This document shows, in pieces, positions 35,296-44,829 of a stretch of DNA of 64,000 nucleotides. Position 1 is the first letter of the stretch, and each line of letters opens with the position of its first letter. The stretch is from Gammaproteobacteria bacterium (GTDB taxonomy: Bacteria; Pseudomonadota; Gammaproteobacteria; Pseudomonadales; Pseudohongiellaceae). The notes beneath the pieces are model-generated. The model saw nothing but the letters and a program-made list of their open reading frames with translations. It made no database searches and was not told where the DNA came from. Location: contig JAWKZW010000001.1 in assembly GCA_041395725.1 (NCBI GenBank), forward strand, positions 930,001-994,000, given 5' to 3'. The position numbers and the translations under genes are program-made.

Positions 35296-35703
35296 ATGAA
35301 ATCATCGACACACCTCACCTGCAGCGCCCTGCTGCTGACCAGCCTGCTGGTATCCGCCTGCACACAGAGTGGCGGCTATACGCCAGGGCGTCGGGGGCCC
35401 GGCGGACCGCCCGGCCAGGCCCAGACAGAAGTCTCAATCACAATCAGCACCGCGGATGCGCGAAGACTGGCCGTAACCTACGGGCTGGCCGGCAGACGGG
35501 CCCTGCCCCCGGGCATACGCCGTAACCTGGTACGGGGCCGGCCACTGCCGCCCGGCATCGCGCGCCAGATTGTGCCCCTGCGCATGCTGGGGGAGTTGCC
35601 GGTTGTTCCTGGTCACCAGTGGCATATCGCCGGCCGGGATCTGTTGTTGATTGCACTGGGAACACTGGTTGTGGTGGAAATCCTCGAAGACGTGTTCGAG
35701 TAA
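35296..35703 (+). CDS. CigR-like lipoprotein
   Basis: A 135-residue protein from ATG 35296. It has a signal peptide with lipobox (LLVSAC, Cys at about 19), a Gly/Pro-rich linker, then TADARRLAVTYGL and repeated LPPGI motifs (RALPPGIRRNL, RPLPPGIARQ). The hydrophobic C-terminal segment is GRDLLLIALGTLVVVEILEDVF. This pattern matches proteins annotated as the anti-virulence regulator CigR family, an inner-membrane protein in Salmonella. The assignment rests on the LPPGI repeats and tail. Function outside Salmonella is unknown. Confidence 0.68.
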   Translation: MKSSTHLTCSALLLTSLLVSACTQSGGYTPGRRGPGGPPGQAQTEVSITISTADARRLAVTYGLAGRRALPPGIRRNLVRGRPLPPGIARQIVPLRMLGELPVVPGHQWHIAGRDLLLIALGTLVVVEILEDVFE

Positions 35704-35967
35704 AGCAAGCAGATTCCCACCCGCCTATTCCTGCAATCCGAATGCTGACAGGGGCAGGTCAGGGAGGGCTTTTGACGAGCAAGCGGGCGTCAGCCGCCAG
35801 GAGAAAGCTCTCCCCGGGCTGACCCGCGCAGGGTCAGTCGAGGGTTAATCGGTTTGCGGAGGGCGCGTTGCATCAACGAGGCCTGGCTCTGAGGAGTACT
35901 TGGCATGCCTCGCAATAATAATAGAATCAGCTGATACTCACTTCTCTAGTGACAGGAGGCGAAACCC

Positions 35968-36456
35968 ATGAAAAAAATAACCCCCTTCCTGTGGTTCGAC
36001 GGCAACGCCGAGGAGGCGGTCGAGTTCTACACGGGCATATTCCCGAATTCCGCAATCACTCATACCAGCCATAGCGACGAAGCAGGTCCGGGCGAGCCGG
36101 GTAGTGTTCTTACCATTGGTTTCAGTTTAAATGGAAACGAAATGACCGCCTTGAACGGCGGACCTGCATTCAAGTTCAGCGAAGCAATTTCGCTCTTTGT
36201 GCACTGCGATGACCAGGATGAAATTAACTATTACTGGGAGAAATTACTCGAAGGTGGCACACCGATGGCCTGCGGCTGGCTGAAGGACAAATTCGGTGTG
36301 GCCTGGCAGATCGTCCCGGCAGGCTTTTTCGAGATGATCACCGGTGACGATGAGGCCAGAAATTCACGGGTGAAGGCAGCAATGTATACGATGATTAAAT
36401 TTGATATCGCTGCCCTGGAAGCCGCATACCACGACAAGAATCCAAACATTGCATAA
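35968..36456 (+). CDS. VOC/PhnB-like superfamily protein
   Basis: A 162-residue glyoxalase-fold protein with PFLWFDGNAEEAVEFYTGIFPNS at the start, SLFVHCDDQDEINYYWEKL and GVAWQIVPAGFFEMI, as in the PhnB / 3-demethylubiquinone-methyltransferase-like VOC family. Ribosome binding site AGGAGG eight bases before the ATG. Catalytic function of this subfamily is generally unknown. Monocistronic. Confidence 0.9.
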   Translation: MKKITPFLWFDGNAEEAVEFYTGIFPNSAITHTSHSDEAGPGEPGSVLTIGFSLNGNEMTALNGGPAFKFSEAISLFVHCDDQDEINYYWEKLLEGGTPMACGWLKDKFGVAWQIVPAGFFEMITGDDEARNSRVKAAMYTMIKFDIAALEAAYHDKNPNIA

Positions 36457-36672
36457 TTTGTTGGGGTCGGGAGCTTTCAGAGTAGAATTTCCAGCCTCGC
36501 ACGGAGATTTTTATGGATTGAGCCTAGTCACTTAGTCACTCTACGTAATATCCAGAAAAATTGAGTACGGCGCTGGAAAGGCTGCTATGGAAGCAGCGAA
36601 GCGGTCCTGGGCCAAGAATTTATGCAATGAATGGGTTAACTGCCCAGGGCTTCTCCCTTCAGGCCGGCCTTC

Positions 36673-37539
36673 TCAGCGCCTCGCAAGTTTGCGCAGGATG
36701 CGGCGTAACAAGCCTGCCGACATTCTTTTTTTGACATCGGAAACACCCTCCCGGGTTTCGGGTATCCAGATGGGATCCCGATAGTGAGTGTCCCCTTCAC
36801 TGCTGAGCATTGGCGTGTAGTACCTGCAGCCTTCGAAATAGTAATGGGTCACCTGGGAATGGCGGCTTCGCGCCAGATCTTTGCGAGGTGCCCCGCCGTG
36901 TAAGAGGTTAGCGTGCCAGATCAGTGCCTCGCCTTTGCGGATGCAGCCATACTCCGGTTGCAGATTCTGCTCCTCGATGACCTGCTGAACTGCCCGCTCA
37001 TAATCCTTGTAGAAATTGTAGCCAGTCCCTAAACCAAAATCCTGCATGGTGTATTCATGCAGCTTATGGCTGCCGGGATAATAGATCAGGGATCCGTTGT
37101 TTTCATCCATGTCTTCCAGCGCAACCCATACCCCCGCCATGAAGCCGGACGGCATGGAATTGAAATGTATGGTATCGGAATGAGCCAGTTGAGAGGTGCC
37201 GACCGGAAAATTCAACGTTTGAAAAGCCAGCGCCCGACGCCCGTATAATTCTCCCAGAGCCCGCAAGACGTTTTCCTGAACCGCCAGTTGTCGAACCTCG
37301 TCAACCTGCAGCCAGGCATCCTGCACCCGGGTGCCAAAGGTGGGGTTATTGCGAAACTCTTCCGGGTATAAGGGATAAACCTTTTCCTTGATCCCCTCGA
37401 GCAAGGCATCGTCGAACTCGAAATCCACGACCAGGTACCCATTGGTGTGAAATGCCGCTTGCTGCTCCGGGCTGAGTATCTGTTCAGGGAGTTGCGGGCG
37501 GGCTGAAGATTCAGCGCCTGGAAAGGATGTCTGCCCCAT
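36673..37539 (-). CDS. Phytanoyl-CoA dioxygenase family protein
   Basis: A 288-residue Fe(II)/2-oxoglutarate-dependent oxygenase. The N-terminal region contains the family start (FHTNGYLVVDFEF). The metal-binding H-x-D is in LAHSDTIHFN, and the distal His with Arg is in LIWHANLLHGGAPRKDLARSRHSQVTHY. Such enzymes hydroxylate lipids or secondary metabolites; the substrate here is unknown. It stands alone with unrelated neighbours. Confidence 0.88.
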   Translation of the reverse strand: MGQTSFPGAESSARPQLPEQILSPEQQAAFHTNGYLVVDFEFDDALLEGIKEKVYPLYPEEFRNNPTFGTRVQDAWLQVDEVRQLAVQENVLRALGELYGRRALAFQTLNFPVGTSQLAHSDTIHFNSMPSGFMAGVWVALEDMDENNGSLIYYPGSHKLHEYTMQDFGLGTGYNFYKDYERAVQQVIEEQNLQPEYGCIRKGEALIWHANLLHGGAPRKDLARSRHSQVTHYYFEGCRYYTPMLSSEGDTHYRDPIWIPETREGVSDVKKRMSAGLLRRILRKLARR

Positions 37540-37904
37540 GAAACCGTCACCATTGCTTTTGATAGTCTGGAGAATCTCTGATCAATGACCATAACCCTCT
37601 ACTTGAGCCTGCAAGGCGTGGCCTTCAGACCAAGCTACTGGATTCGTTGCCTGGCCTTGTCAGGCCGACGCATACCGGCAGCGATACATCTTGCCAACGG
37701 ATTCGTCTGAAGGTCAGAACCTTGAGGTAATTAATCAGAAATTCCGTGGCTATTCTAGCAGAAATCCGGCTTCACCGGATCACAGCGCATGATCCGAAAG
37801 CGCGCAATTTAATTCCGGAAAAACTCGAGCCCACATGATCCATGTTCACAATTTTCTGTAGACTGACATGCTAGTTTTCCCGCCACAGATGCGGGAAATC
37901 GTCA
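37540..37904. other. Intergenic region
   Basis: 365 bases. An inverted repeat CCTTCAGA (near 37622) / TCTGAAGG (near 37706) spans about 90 bases. No gene, RNA or clear promoter seen. Confidence 0.4.
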
Positions 37905-38298
37905 GTGGACGACGGGATACCTGAATACAATCAGGCAGAGAGCCAATTGATCACATTAACACGCAAACTCAACACATTGTTAACCGTCACCTTTACGGTG
38001 TTTTACATAACGGCTGCAGGGACGGCTCTGGCAGGCAATGGTAACGGTAAACCCGCCGGGCACTTATCAGCCGGGGCTGATACTCACTGTTCCTGGAGGC
38101 GACCCCCTCGGCCTGGGAACCTGGCTTAATGGTCTGCTGGGCCTGGTCCACATCAAGGAGTTGACCCTCAGTGCGGAGGCTCTCCCTGCCGATGCCGACG
38201 GCGATGGCATGATGGACTGTGATGCTGAATACGAGGGACTGACCTGCGAGGAAGAGGAAGACTCTTCCACGGCCAGCTCCAGCTCAACCTCTGAATAA
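37905..38298 (+). pseudogene. Small secreted protein, probably frameshifted
   Basis: One frame (from 37905) encodes a signal peptide (LLTVTFTVFYITAAGTALAG) and runs out of family-like sequence soon after GNGNGKPAG. A second frame (ATG 38038 to 38298) encodes a good-looking secreted domain: LTVPGGDPLGLGTWLNGLLGLVHIKELTLSAEALP, an Asp-rich stretch DADGDGMMDCDAE, two cysteines, and an Asp/Glu/Ser tail. The two frames meet at 38038. Either a single-base shift broke the gene, or the second frame is a separate cytoplasmic protein of 86 residues. I cannot name a family. Confidence 0.5.
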
Positions 38299-38493
38299 GT
38301 TTTGTTGCCTGCCTTCACGGCTCCTCTGGACGGGAGCCGCGATAGCTGATTGAAGGACTTGCAGCTTGTGTCAGCTCTTACTTGTAAGAGCATGACCTTG
38401 ACCTGACAGCAGCCATTGAATAGGACTCGCTTTATGGTTCGCATCTGCATAAGTCCCCGAGATGTGGTTAAGGAGACTCTGATTAGCGGGAAG

Positions 38494-39063
38494 ATGTTTA
38501 GCGGGATCAACCACGTGAACTTTATAGATTCAATTTCACTTTTCTTAATAATGGTCACACTGGCAGCAATACCGAACGCCAGTGTTGCACTTGTTGTAGC
38601 CCGATCGGCTACGCTTGGGATCTCAAATGGCATAGCGGTAGCAACAGGCATCGTTCTAGGTGATCTTGTATTCGTTGTTCTGGCAATACTAGGATTATCA
38701 GTTGTGGCTGAAACTATGGGCGCCCTGTTTGCCGTCTTCAAGTATCTTGGTGGTGCTTATCTAATCTGGTTTGGGTTCTCATTACTCAAACCCGGAAGAA
38801 AAGCCACTTTCGTAGTAGAGGAAGAAAAATTGAATGGAAACATTCTGACCAGTTTGTTTTCTGGATTACTTCTAACTCTTGGGGATGTAAAAGCGATAAT
38901 CTTTTATGCAAGCTTACTCCCCGCCTTTATAAACCTGGCCGCAATCGAGATTACCGATTCAATAATTATTATCTTTATAACCCTAATCGCAGTCGGTACT
39001 GTAAAAGTATTCTACGCAGTGCTTGCTGATAAAGTTGTAAAGGTGGCCGGATTGCTGATGTAA
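38494..39063 (+). CDS. LysE/RhtB family exporter, possibly C-terminally short
   Basis: About 189 residues from ATG 38494 (preceded by GCGGG); in-frame starts at 38416 (TTG) and 38434 are alternatives. Five or six helices with the LysE N-terminal pattern (HVNFIDSISLFLIMVTLAAIPNASVALVVARSATLGISNGIAVATGIVLGDLVFV). The usual PGP motif is reduced to P-N. The protein ends abruptly at LADKVVKVAGLLM, about 20-30 residues earlier than typical family members, so the last helix may be lost. AT-rich codon use marks the start of the atypical block. Likely exports an amino acid. Confidence 0.75.
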   Translation: MFSGINHVNFIDSISLFLIMVTLAAIPNASVALVVARSATLGISNGIAVATGIVLGDLVFVVLAILGLSVVAETMGALFAVFKYLGGAYLIWFGFSLLKPGRKATFVVEEEKLNGNILTSLFSGLLLTLGDVKAIIFYASLLPAFINLAAIEITDSIIIIFITLIAVGTVKVFYAVLADKVVKVAGLLM

Positions 39064-39405
39064 AGCGACTGATATCTCAAGATCTCTGATCTGACATTAG
39101 ACTTATTGTGGCTCTCAGTACGTCACTTACTCGCCGCCCACTCACAAACTGGACAACGGCCTACTTTGGAGATACCTTCCTGTTTTACCTGAAAACTACA
39201 AGCCTGAAGCAACTTGTCACTGCTTCCGCCGAGGAGCCTGGTTTCAACGACGTTGCGGAGAAGACCTTATTCTCCGGGACACTGAGATTCAGCTCAGCAA
39301 AGCAGTACTCATTCGCGGCTCCGCAGAATCACTGAACATTCTTAAAGTACCAGGGAGCAACTACAAAAACTCACATTTGTCGCAAGGATTAACAGTGGAC
39401 TATCT
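39064..39405. other. Intergenic region before the TonB operon
   Basis: 342 bases. A 75-residue frame at 39108-39335 (GTG start) has no recognisable features and I do not call it. The operon promoter should lie here, but I see no clear hexamers. Confidence 0.4.
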
Positions 39406-40191
39406 ATGATCAAATGGCTAATCGGAATGAAATGCTTAATAAAACAATATCTACTTGCCTTTGCGCTGCCTATAGCTGCCTACCCATTGGGAGCCTATTC
39501 GGCAGAATTGCTGGATGAGACCAGAACCACAATTCGCGAGTGGGTAGAGACTGAGCAGGCAATTTCTCACGAAAAAAGCCAATGGCGGGAAGAGCGCGCC
39601 TCATTGACGACACTGCTATCTATCCTAAGGGCAGAAGAGGAAACACTTAACGAAGAAATAGCCCTCGCTCAGGACATCGCAAGTCGTGCAGATGAAGAAA
39701 GACTTGTTTTAGTTGAACAACTCTCGTCATATCAGGAAGTATCAGCGTTACTGGAAGTCCTGATCTCAGACTACGAAAGGCAACTTAAAATTATTGAGAG
39801 CTATCTTCCTCAGGTATTGCGTAGCGAGCTGCAGCCACGCTTGAACAGGTTGCAGCAAGAGCGAACCTCCCATTCTTTGAGTGAACGAACACAGAATGTG
39901 CTGAATATTCTGGCGGAGATTGAAAGTTTTGACTCCAGGATTACGCTGGCCAGCGAATTGATCAGTGTCGAACAGGATCAATCCATCGAAGCACGCATAT
40001 TGTATCTCGGGCTTTCAAAAGCATTTTTTGTGAATGAAAGTGCGACAATTTCTGGCTACGGATCGCCTTTTGACACTGGCTGGCAGTGGCGGACTGACGA
40101 GACATTGAGTGGTTCAATAGTGAGAGCGATCGATGTCTATGAGACACGGTTGACCCCGCAACTTGTCACCTTACCACTAAAGGTGGACTGA
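39406..40191 (+). CDS. DUF3450-like periplasmic coiled-coil protein
   Basis: A 261-residue protein with a signal peptide (about residues 15-31, ending AYSA) and a long coiled coil (TTLLSILRAEEETLNEEIAL, then ISDYERQLKIIES). The C-terminal globular part contains GYGSPFDTGWQWR, LSGSIVRAIDVYE and a final LVTLPLKV, all typical of DUF3450. This family is commonly the first gene of TtpC-ExbB-ExbD-TonB operons. Its stop shares one base with the TtpC start codon (TGATG). An ATG at 39427 is an alternative start. Probably a periplasmic partner of the TtpC coiled coil. Confidence 0.82.
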   Translation: MIKWLIGMKCLIKQYLLAFALPIAAYPLGAYSAELLDETRTTIREWVETEQAISHEKSQWREERASLTTLLSILRAEEETLNEEIALAQDIASRADEERLVLVEQLSSYQEVSALLEVLISDYERQLKIIESYLPQVLRSELQPRLNRLQQERTSHSLSERTQNVLNILAEIESFDSRITLASELISVEQDQSIEARILYLGLSKAFFVNESATISGYGSPFDTGWQWRTDETLSGSIVRAIDVYETRLTPQLVTLPLKVD

Positions 40192-41609
40192 TGAATCAAC
40201 TTATAGAATTCACTCATCGACTGATTATGCTGGTCGCCTTTTCCGCTTTCATGTCCGTGGCGGTTACTGCACAGGATGTCTCCCTGGATCAGGTTCGGAT
40301 TTCGGTAAATTCAGATCTTGAGAATTCGCTGCGCGAACTGTCAACATTGAGAGAGGAGATAGCAGATGAAAAAATACCACTGGTAACGGAGCTCAATGAA
40401 CTTGAAGGTAGCATCAGGCGATTAAGAAACGAAGCGGCACGGTATCAGGCGTTAAGAGACAGCAGAGAGTTGGGATTAAGCGATATTCAGAGTCGGTTGC
40501 AGGCCTGGGAGAATGAGAACACCTATTTGTTGAATTTACTGGGTGAGTACGCGTCTCGCTTTCGAAGCAATCTCAATATTTCAGAATTGAATCGATTCGA
40601 ACAGATACTGCAAGAGATTGATTTGCAAGACGACTCCATAAACCAGGAAACCAATCAGGTGGAGACAGAGTTGGAATTGGTGGCTCTTGGACTTGACCGG
40701 ATCCGAAGTTCTTTCGGAGGAGAACAGTACGCAGGCAGCATAGTTGGCGAAGACGGAAAGTTGATTGATGGCGGATTCACTCGGTTCGGCCCGATTGTCT
40801 ATTTCCTCGATGAGGGAAGCCAGATTGCCGGGTTGGTTACTGTCGAAGATGGTATCAGCGCACGTATTCTGGAAATGCAGAACGAGCTTGACAGCTATGT
40901 ACGTCTGGCGACTGGTGACAGGGCTTCCATGCCGGTTGACGTATCAGAAGGCAAACTCCCTCTGATTTCGTCAAGCCAGGACTCGCTACTGGTGCACATA
41001 GGCAGGGGCGGAATCTGGATCTACCCCATCCTCTTCTTTGCTTTTATTTCACTGGCTATTGCGCTTTTTAAAGCTATACAAATACTTCGAATAAAGATGC
41101 CCAAAATAGAAGAAGTGCGAAGCATCCTGGCCAGTATCCGCTCCGATGATCTGCTGTCCGCAAAAGTATTAGCAGACAAAATGCCGGCTCCCGTAGGGCC
41201 CATGCTGAATCACGGTATTGACAACCTGGGTCAACCCAGACAACTGCTTGAAGAAATCCTGTACGAGAAAATACTGGATACCAGGCCAAGGCTGAATAAT
41301 CTTTTACCAGTAATTGCTACTACAGCGGCCATTACACCACTTCTTGGTTTGTTGGGCACAGTGACCGGAATGATAAACACGTTTAATCTGATTTCGCTGT
41401 TTGGTACAGGTGATACTCGAATACTCTCCTCTGGTATATCGGAAGCACTTGTTACAACCGAATTTGGGTTGATCGTCGCAATACCCGCACTGATTATTCA
41501 TGCAGTGCTGAGTAGAAGAATACGAACGATATTGGGAGATATGGAAAAATACGCACTTATTTTCAGCAATGGCCTGATCACAGATGACCAGAGCAGGCTG
41601 CCAGCATGA
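40191..41609 (+). CDS. ttpC: TtpC-type extended ExbB/MotA protein
   Basis: A 472-residue protein: signal-like N-terminus, about 230 residues of periplasmic coiled coil (LRELSTLREEIADEKIPLV, NELEGSIRRLRNEAARYQAL), then a MotA/TolQ/ExbB channel domain. Helices lie near 280-300, 375-400 (ATTAAITPLLGLLGTVTGMINTF) and 430-455. In Vibrio, TtpC is required with ExbB2/ExbD2 for TonB2-dependent iron uptake. It overlaps the downstream ExbB gene by four bases (ATGA). Confidence 0.88.
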   Translation: MNQLIEFTHRLIMLVAFSAFMSVAVTAQDVSLDQVRISVNSDLENSLRELSTLREEIADEKIPLVTELNELEGSIRRLRNEAARYQALRDSRELGLSDIQSRLQAWENENTYLLNLLGEYASRFRSNLNISELNRFEQILQEIDLQDDSINQETNQVETELELVALGLDRIRSSFGGEQYAGSIVGEDGKLIDGGFTRFGPIVYFLDEGSQIAGLVTVEDGISARILEMQNELDSYVRLATGDRASMPVDVSEGKLPLISSSQDSLLVHIGRGGIWIYPILFFAFISLAIALFKAIQILRIKMPKIEEVRSILASIRSDDLLSAKVLADKMPAPVGPMLNHGIDNLGQPRQLLEEILYEKILDTRPRLNNLLPVIATTAAITPLLGLLGTVTGMINTFNLISLFGTGDTRILSSGISEALVTTEFGLIVAIPALIIHAVLSRRIRTILGDMEKYALIFSNGLITDDQSRLPA

Positions 41610-42097
41610 TGGACTTCTGGCTCAGTTTCTGGAGCGTCACCAGTGGCGGTGGGCTTCTGATGCTGGCGTTATTTGGATTGGCACTAGTGATTTACTGGCT
41701 ATCGATCGACACTTTGTTAACAATTCCCGGCACTGTGCGAAAGCAGGAATCTTTATTGGCTGGCATTAACACACGCCAGGACATTGAAGTTTTTAAAAAT
41801 GATGTGCTATCACCTATCAAGAGCAGGAAAGCGCTGATTGCTACTTTGGTAACTACCGCACCGCTTGTCGGGCTTCTGGGTACCGTATCGGGGATGTTGA
41901 AAACTTTCAGGGGCCTCAGCACTGGCAAAGGTGACACTTTTGATCTGGTAGCGGCAGGAATATCAGAAGCCATGATAACTACTGAAACAGGATTGCTGGT
42001 AGCCATTCCGGCGACGTTTCTGATCATGCTGATAGGGTCGCGAACCCAAATGCTGGAACATTTAGTAGAGATTAACGAGAAAGATATCGGCACATAG
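41606..42097 (+). CDS. exbB: ExbB proton-channel protein
   Basis: A 163-residue short ExbB of the TonB2 type. It has a first helix in residues 13-32, then the conserved pair of helices VTTAPLVGLLGTVSGMLKTFRGL and GISEAMITTETGLLVAIPATFLIML. With ExbD it forms the proton-driven stator energising TonB. A gap of 83 bases to exbD. Confidence 0.92.
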   Translation: MMDFWLSFWSVTSGGGLLMLALFGLALVIYWLSIDTLLTIPGTVRKQESLLAGINTRQDIEVFKNDVLSPIKSRKALIATLVTTAPLVGLLGTVSGMLKTFRGLSTGKGDTFDLVAAGISEAMITTETGLLVAIPATFLIMLIGSRTQMLEHLVEINEKDIGT

Positions 42098-42180
42098 AAC
42101 TTTCGTGTCGATTCGATCGCACCAGGTGCCAGACTGTTCAAGCAGCAGTAACATGCCTGTAAAAGGAACTTTCAAAGAAA

Positions 42181-42585
42181 ATGAAAAAAACACTTTTCCA
42201 GGAAGACGACGTTCAATCCAGTGAGATCAACATTTCACCATTGATTGATATCGTATTCATTCTGCTGATCTTTTTCATTGTTACAACTACCTTCGTTGAA
42301 GAGGCCGGTGTGGAGATCACAAAGCCACAGGCGATCTCTGCTCAGCAGCTTCAGAAGGAGAGTATCATGATAGCCATCACAGATGATGGTCGGGTTGTAT
42401 ACGGCGGCAGGGTAGTCGGGACGGCGGGCGTGCGCCCTCTTGTAGACAGATTGCTCTCACGTGGCGACCTGCCAGTAATTGTTCTCGCAGATCGCAACGT
42501 ACGAACTGAGCTTCTGGTAGATGTTATCGATGAAGCCAAACTGGGTGGCGCGACCTCTGTAAATATAGCCACAAGAAGCGATTGA
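42181..42585 (+). CDS. exbD: ExbD
   Basis: A 134-residue protein with one transmembrane helix carrying the essential proton-binding aspartate (NISPLID23IVFILLIFFIVTT) and a periplasmic domain. Works inside the ExbB pentamer. It lies 21 bases before the TonB gene. Confidence 0.94.
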   Translation: MKKTLFQEDDVQSSEINISPLIDIVFILLIFFIVTTTFVEEAGVEITKPQAISAQQLQKESIMIAITDDGRVVYGGRVVGTAGVRPLVDRLLSRGDLPVIVLADRNVRTELLVDVIDEAKLGGATSVNIATRSD

Positions 42586-42606
42586 GAGGTTACTTGGATT
42601 CAGGTC

Positions 42607-43263
42607 ATGAAGCACATTCGAACCATCTTACTGCGCCGAACCAGCTTCTACACATTGGTTGTAGTCGCACTGCTTTTTGCGCTATTACCGTTAACCCAAC
42701 GCACAAAAGAAGGCGTGAGTGATGATCTGGTTATCACGCGACAAATTGATATTGCCTTACAACCGCCTCCTCCGCCTGAAGAACGGAAGGGGTCGAGCTC
42801 AAACAGCAGCCAGAATTCTGGTATCAATTTGGAAGCTCTCACTTCCGGCGTAGACCTTCAACCCCTAAGAATTGATGTGGAATCGGTACTTACCGAAGGG
42901 CTGGGGCTGGGGTATGAAGGGGCCGGTCTCGATGTGACACCAAACGCAACGTTTACACTTGAGGGGGTTGGATTTGGTACCAATGGATTGGACAGGCAAC
43001 CAATTCTGCTTGTCCGTCCTGTTATACGAGAGGGGTTATTACGAAGAAGAAGGATCAGTCAATTCGAAGCCTTGGTTTTCGTCAAGTGGATGAAAGACGG
43101 ATCACTGCGGTTAATCAGAATCGAAGAAATAGAATATCCGGAACCTGAATTCGCGGCGATGGTTAGAGATGCGATTTCTCAAATGAGATACACCAAACCT
43201 ACAGTTGACGGTGAACCTGTTGAAAGGTTTGTCAGACTGCCCATTACCATTCATGCAGGGTAG
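42607..43263 (+). CDS. tonB: TonB2-like protein
   Basis: A 218-residue protein with an N-terminal helix (residues 13-29), a short Pro stretch (LQPPPPPEERK) and a longer Gly/Ser-rich periplasmic region than usual. The C-terminal TonB-like domain reads RPVIREGLLRRRRISQFEALVFVKWMKDGSLRLIRIEEIEYPEPEF. Identity comes as much from context (after exbB-exbD) as from sequence, since the TonB core motif YP is replaced. Transduces energy to outer-membrane receptors. Confidence 0.8.
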   Translation: MKHIRTILLRRTSFYTLVVVALLFALLPLTQRTKEGVSDDLVITRQIDIALQPPPPPEERKGSSSNSSQNSGINLEALTSGVDLQPLRIDVESVLTEGLGLGYEGAGLDVTPNATFTLEGVGFGTNGLDRQPILLVRPVIREGLLRRRRISQFEALVFVKWMKDGSLRLIRIEEIEYPEPEFAAMVRDAISQMRYTKPTVDGEPVERFVRLPITIHAG

Positions 43264-43270
43264 CTTGCAC

Positions 43271-44794
43271 ATGGATATTCTGCCCGGCAATCGCCTAATA
43301 CTGATAGGTGTATTTTTACTTTTGATTGGCGTAATCGAAACAGCGTCCGGACAAGTCGATTGGCCCCATGGGGTCAGAGATTGGAGTGATGCGCAGTTTC
43401 AGGCTCGTGTCCAGGGCGTTTACGATTGGAAAGGATCAGGGCCGGATCGATTGCAGACATTGGAATACACTGAAGTGCCCATCGATATGTATCAGTTGTC
43501 TACAGTAAATAGAGATCTTAACTCGTTTCCGCCAAGGGACACGATTGACCCGGAGCTGCAATATTTTCCACCGCCCAAGGATTGGGTGGATCGTAAAGAC
43601 CTGATCTTGAGTATGCGGGGCAGCGGCGAAATTGATGCTACGTTTTTCGAGGAAAAACTGGATGAGTCAGCCGGTCCTGACACCTACTTTCTCATGGGAA
43701 ACATCTACTTTTTAAAGAACCGGTTGGTTGATGCTATCCGGCAATATGAGATGGCTACGGACCGCTTCTCCCGCTTCCGGCTTGCCTATCAGAACATGGC
43801 CTTTGCCTATATCAATCTCGGTGATTGCGACAATGCATTGACCACTATCAACAAAGCAATCAGCTTAGGTGCATTTGGAGTCCGGGTGAAAGGGCTGCAG
43901 GGGTATTGTGCTCTTCAACAAGGCAACTATGTAACTGCTGCTGACGCACTCGCTATTTCCAGGATGCTTGACAGTGAAAATTCCATATGGCTTGAATTGC
44001 AGATCCAGGCACTCATAGGTGCGGGGCACTATATGCCTGCCAGAAACCTGCTCAGTTCGCATGCAAGCAGGTTGCTCGACAGCTCTCGAATCCTCGATTA
44101 TTTGATTTCTATTGCGCAGAGTGACAGCGATTGGGAATCGTTACATAGTCTGTTAGAAGTCAAGCGCATTGCCGGACAACTCACCAGCAAGGAAAACGCA
44201 ACACTTCAACGATTGCGAGCCTCTCAAGGATTACCGGTCTCAAGAGGAGAAGTCGGTAGTCTACTTAGTGTTATGGATGCTGATAGCTACATAGCTGATT
44301 CCGCCCAGATAATGTCAGAATTGATTGACAATGAAGCGTGGGAGATCGCATCAATTGTAGGTGATGGAGTCATTGAGAGCTTAGCCGGGGGTCCGGTGTC
44401 GGCGGATTCAGCCAATATAATCTACCTTCAAGCAAGTATATTAACCACGCAAGGGCAAATTGAAGAAGGAAGTGCACTACTGGATGAACTTTTGCGGGCC
44501 TATCCGATCCATTGCGAAGCACTGATATTGCGAGCTGAGCAATTTAATCAGCTGGACGAACTGCAGCAATCGCATGAGTATTTTAACCGGGCGATACGAA
44601 GTTCGAGTAGTTGCAGTGAAAAGGCAAGATTAGAGTACGCGGATGTTCTGATACAAAGAGAAGACTACTCTCACGCATTTGAGCTCTACCAGACCGATCG
44701 TCGCCAGAAAGAAATCGCTGGAATCATTGATACAGCTATTGCCAGAAAACTGGTTGAGGCCCTTGCACGCCTGACCCAGGCATCAGTTCAATGA
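43271..44794 (+). CDS. Secreted TPR-repeat protein, first of two
   Basis: About 507 residues from ATG 43271. It has a signal peptide (LILIGVFLLLIGVIETASG) and an array of TPR-like helices, for example YFLMGNIYFLKNRLVDAIRQYEMAT followed by NMAFAYINLGDCDNALTTINKAI, and again near the C-terminus. The open frame extends back to 43205 inside tonB, but the signal peptide fixes the start. TPR proteins of this type close TonB2-type operons in several marine genera (TtpB-like). Overlaps the second TPR gene. Confidence 0.82.
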   Translation: MDILPGNRLILIGVFLLLIGVIETASGQVDWPHGVRDWSDAQFQARVQGVYDWKGSGPDRLQTLEYTEVPIDMYQLSTVNRDLNSFPPRDTIDPELQYFPPPKDWVDRKDLILSMRGSGEIDATFFEEKLDESAGPDTYFLMGNIYFLKNRLVDAIRQYEMATDRFSRFRLAYQNMAFAYINLGDCDNALTTINKAISLGAFGVRVKGLQGYCALQQGNYVTAADALAISRMLDSENSIWLELQIQALIGAGHYMPARNLLSSHASRLLDSSRILDYLISIAQSDSDWESLHSLLEVKRIAGQLTSKENATLQRLRASQGLPVSRGEVGSLLSVMDADSYIADSAQIMSELIDNEAWEIASIVGDGVIESLAGGPVSADSANIIYLQASILTTQGQIEEGSALLDELLRAYPIHCEALILRAEQFNQLDELQQSHEYFNRAIRSSSSCSEKARLEYADVLIQREDYSHAFELYQTDRRQKEIAGIIDTAIARKLVEALARLTQASVQ

Positions 44795-44829
44795 TACCCA
44801 TTAGTTATTCACCTCTTAAGAGGGAGCCG

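Noticed and set aside
39108..39335. 75-residue frame before the TonB operon
   Set aside because: GTG start without ribosome binding site and no family features.
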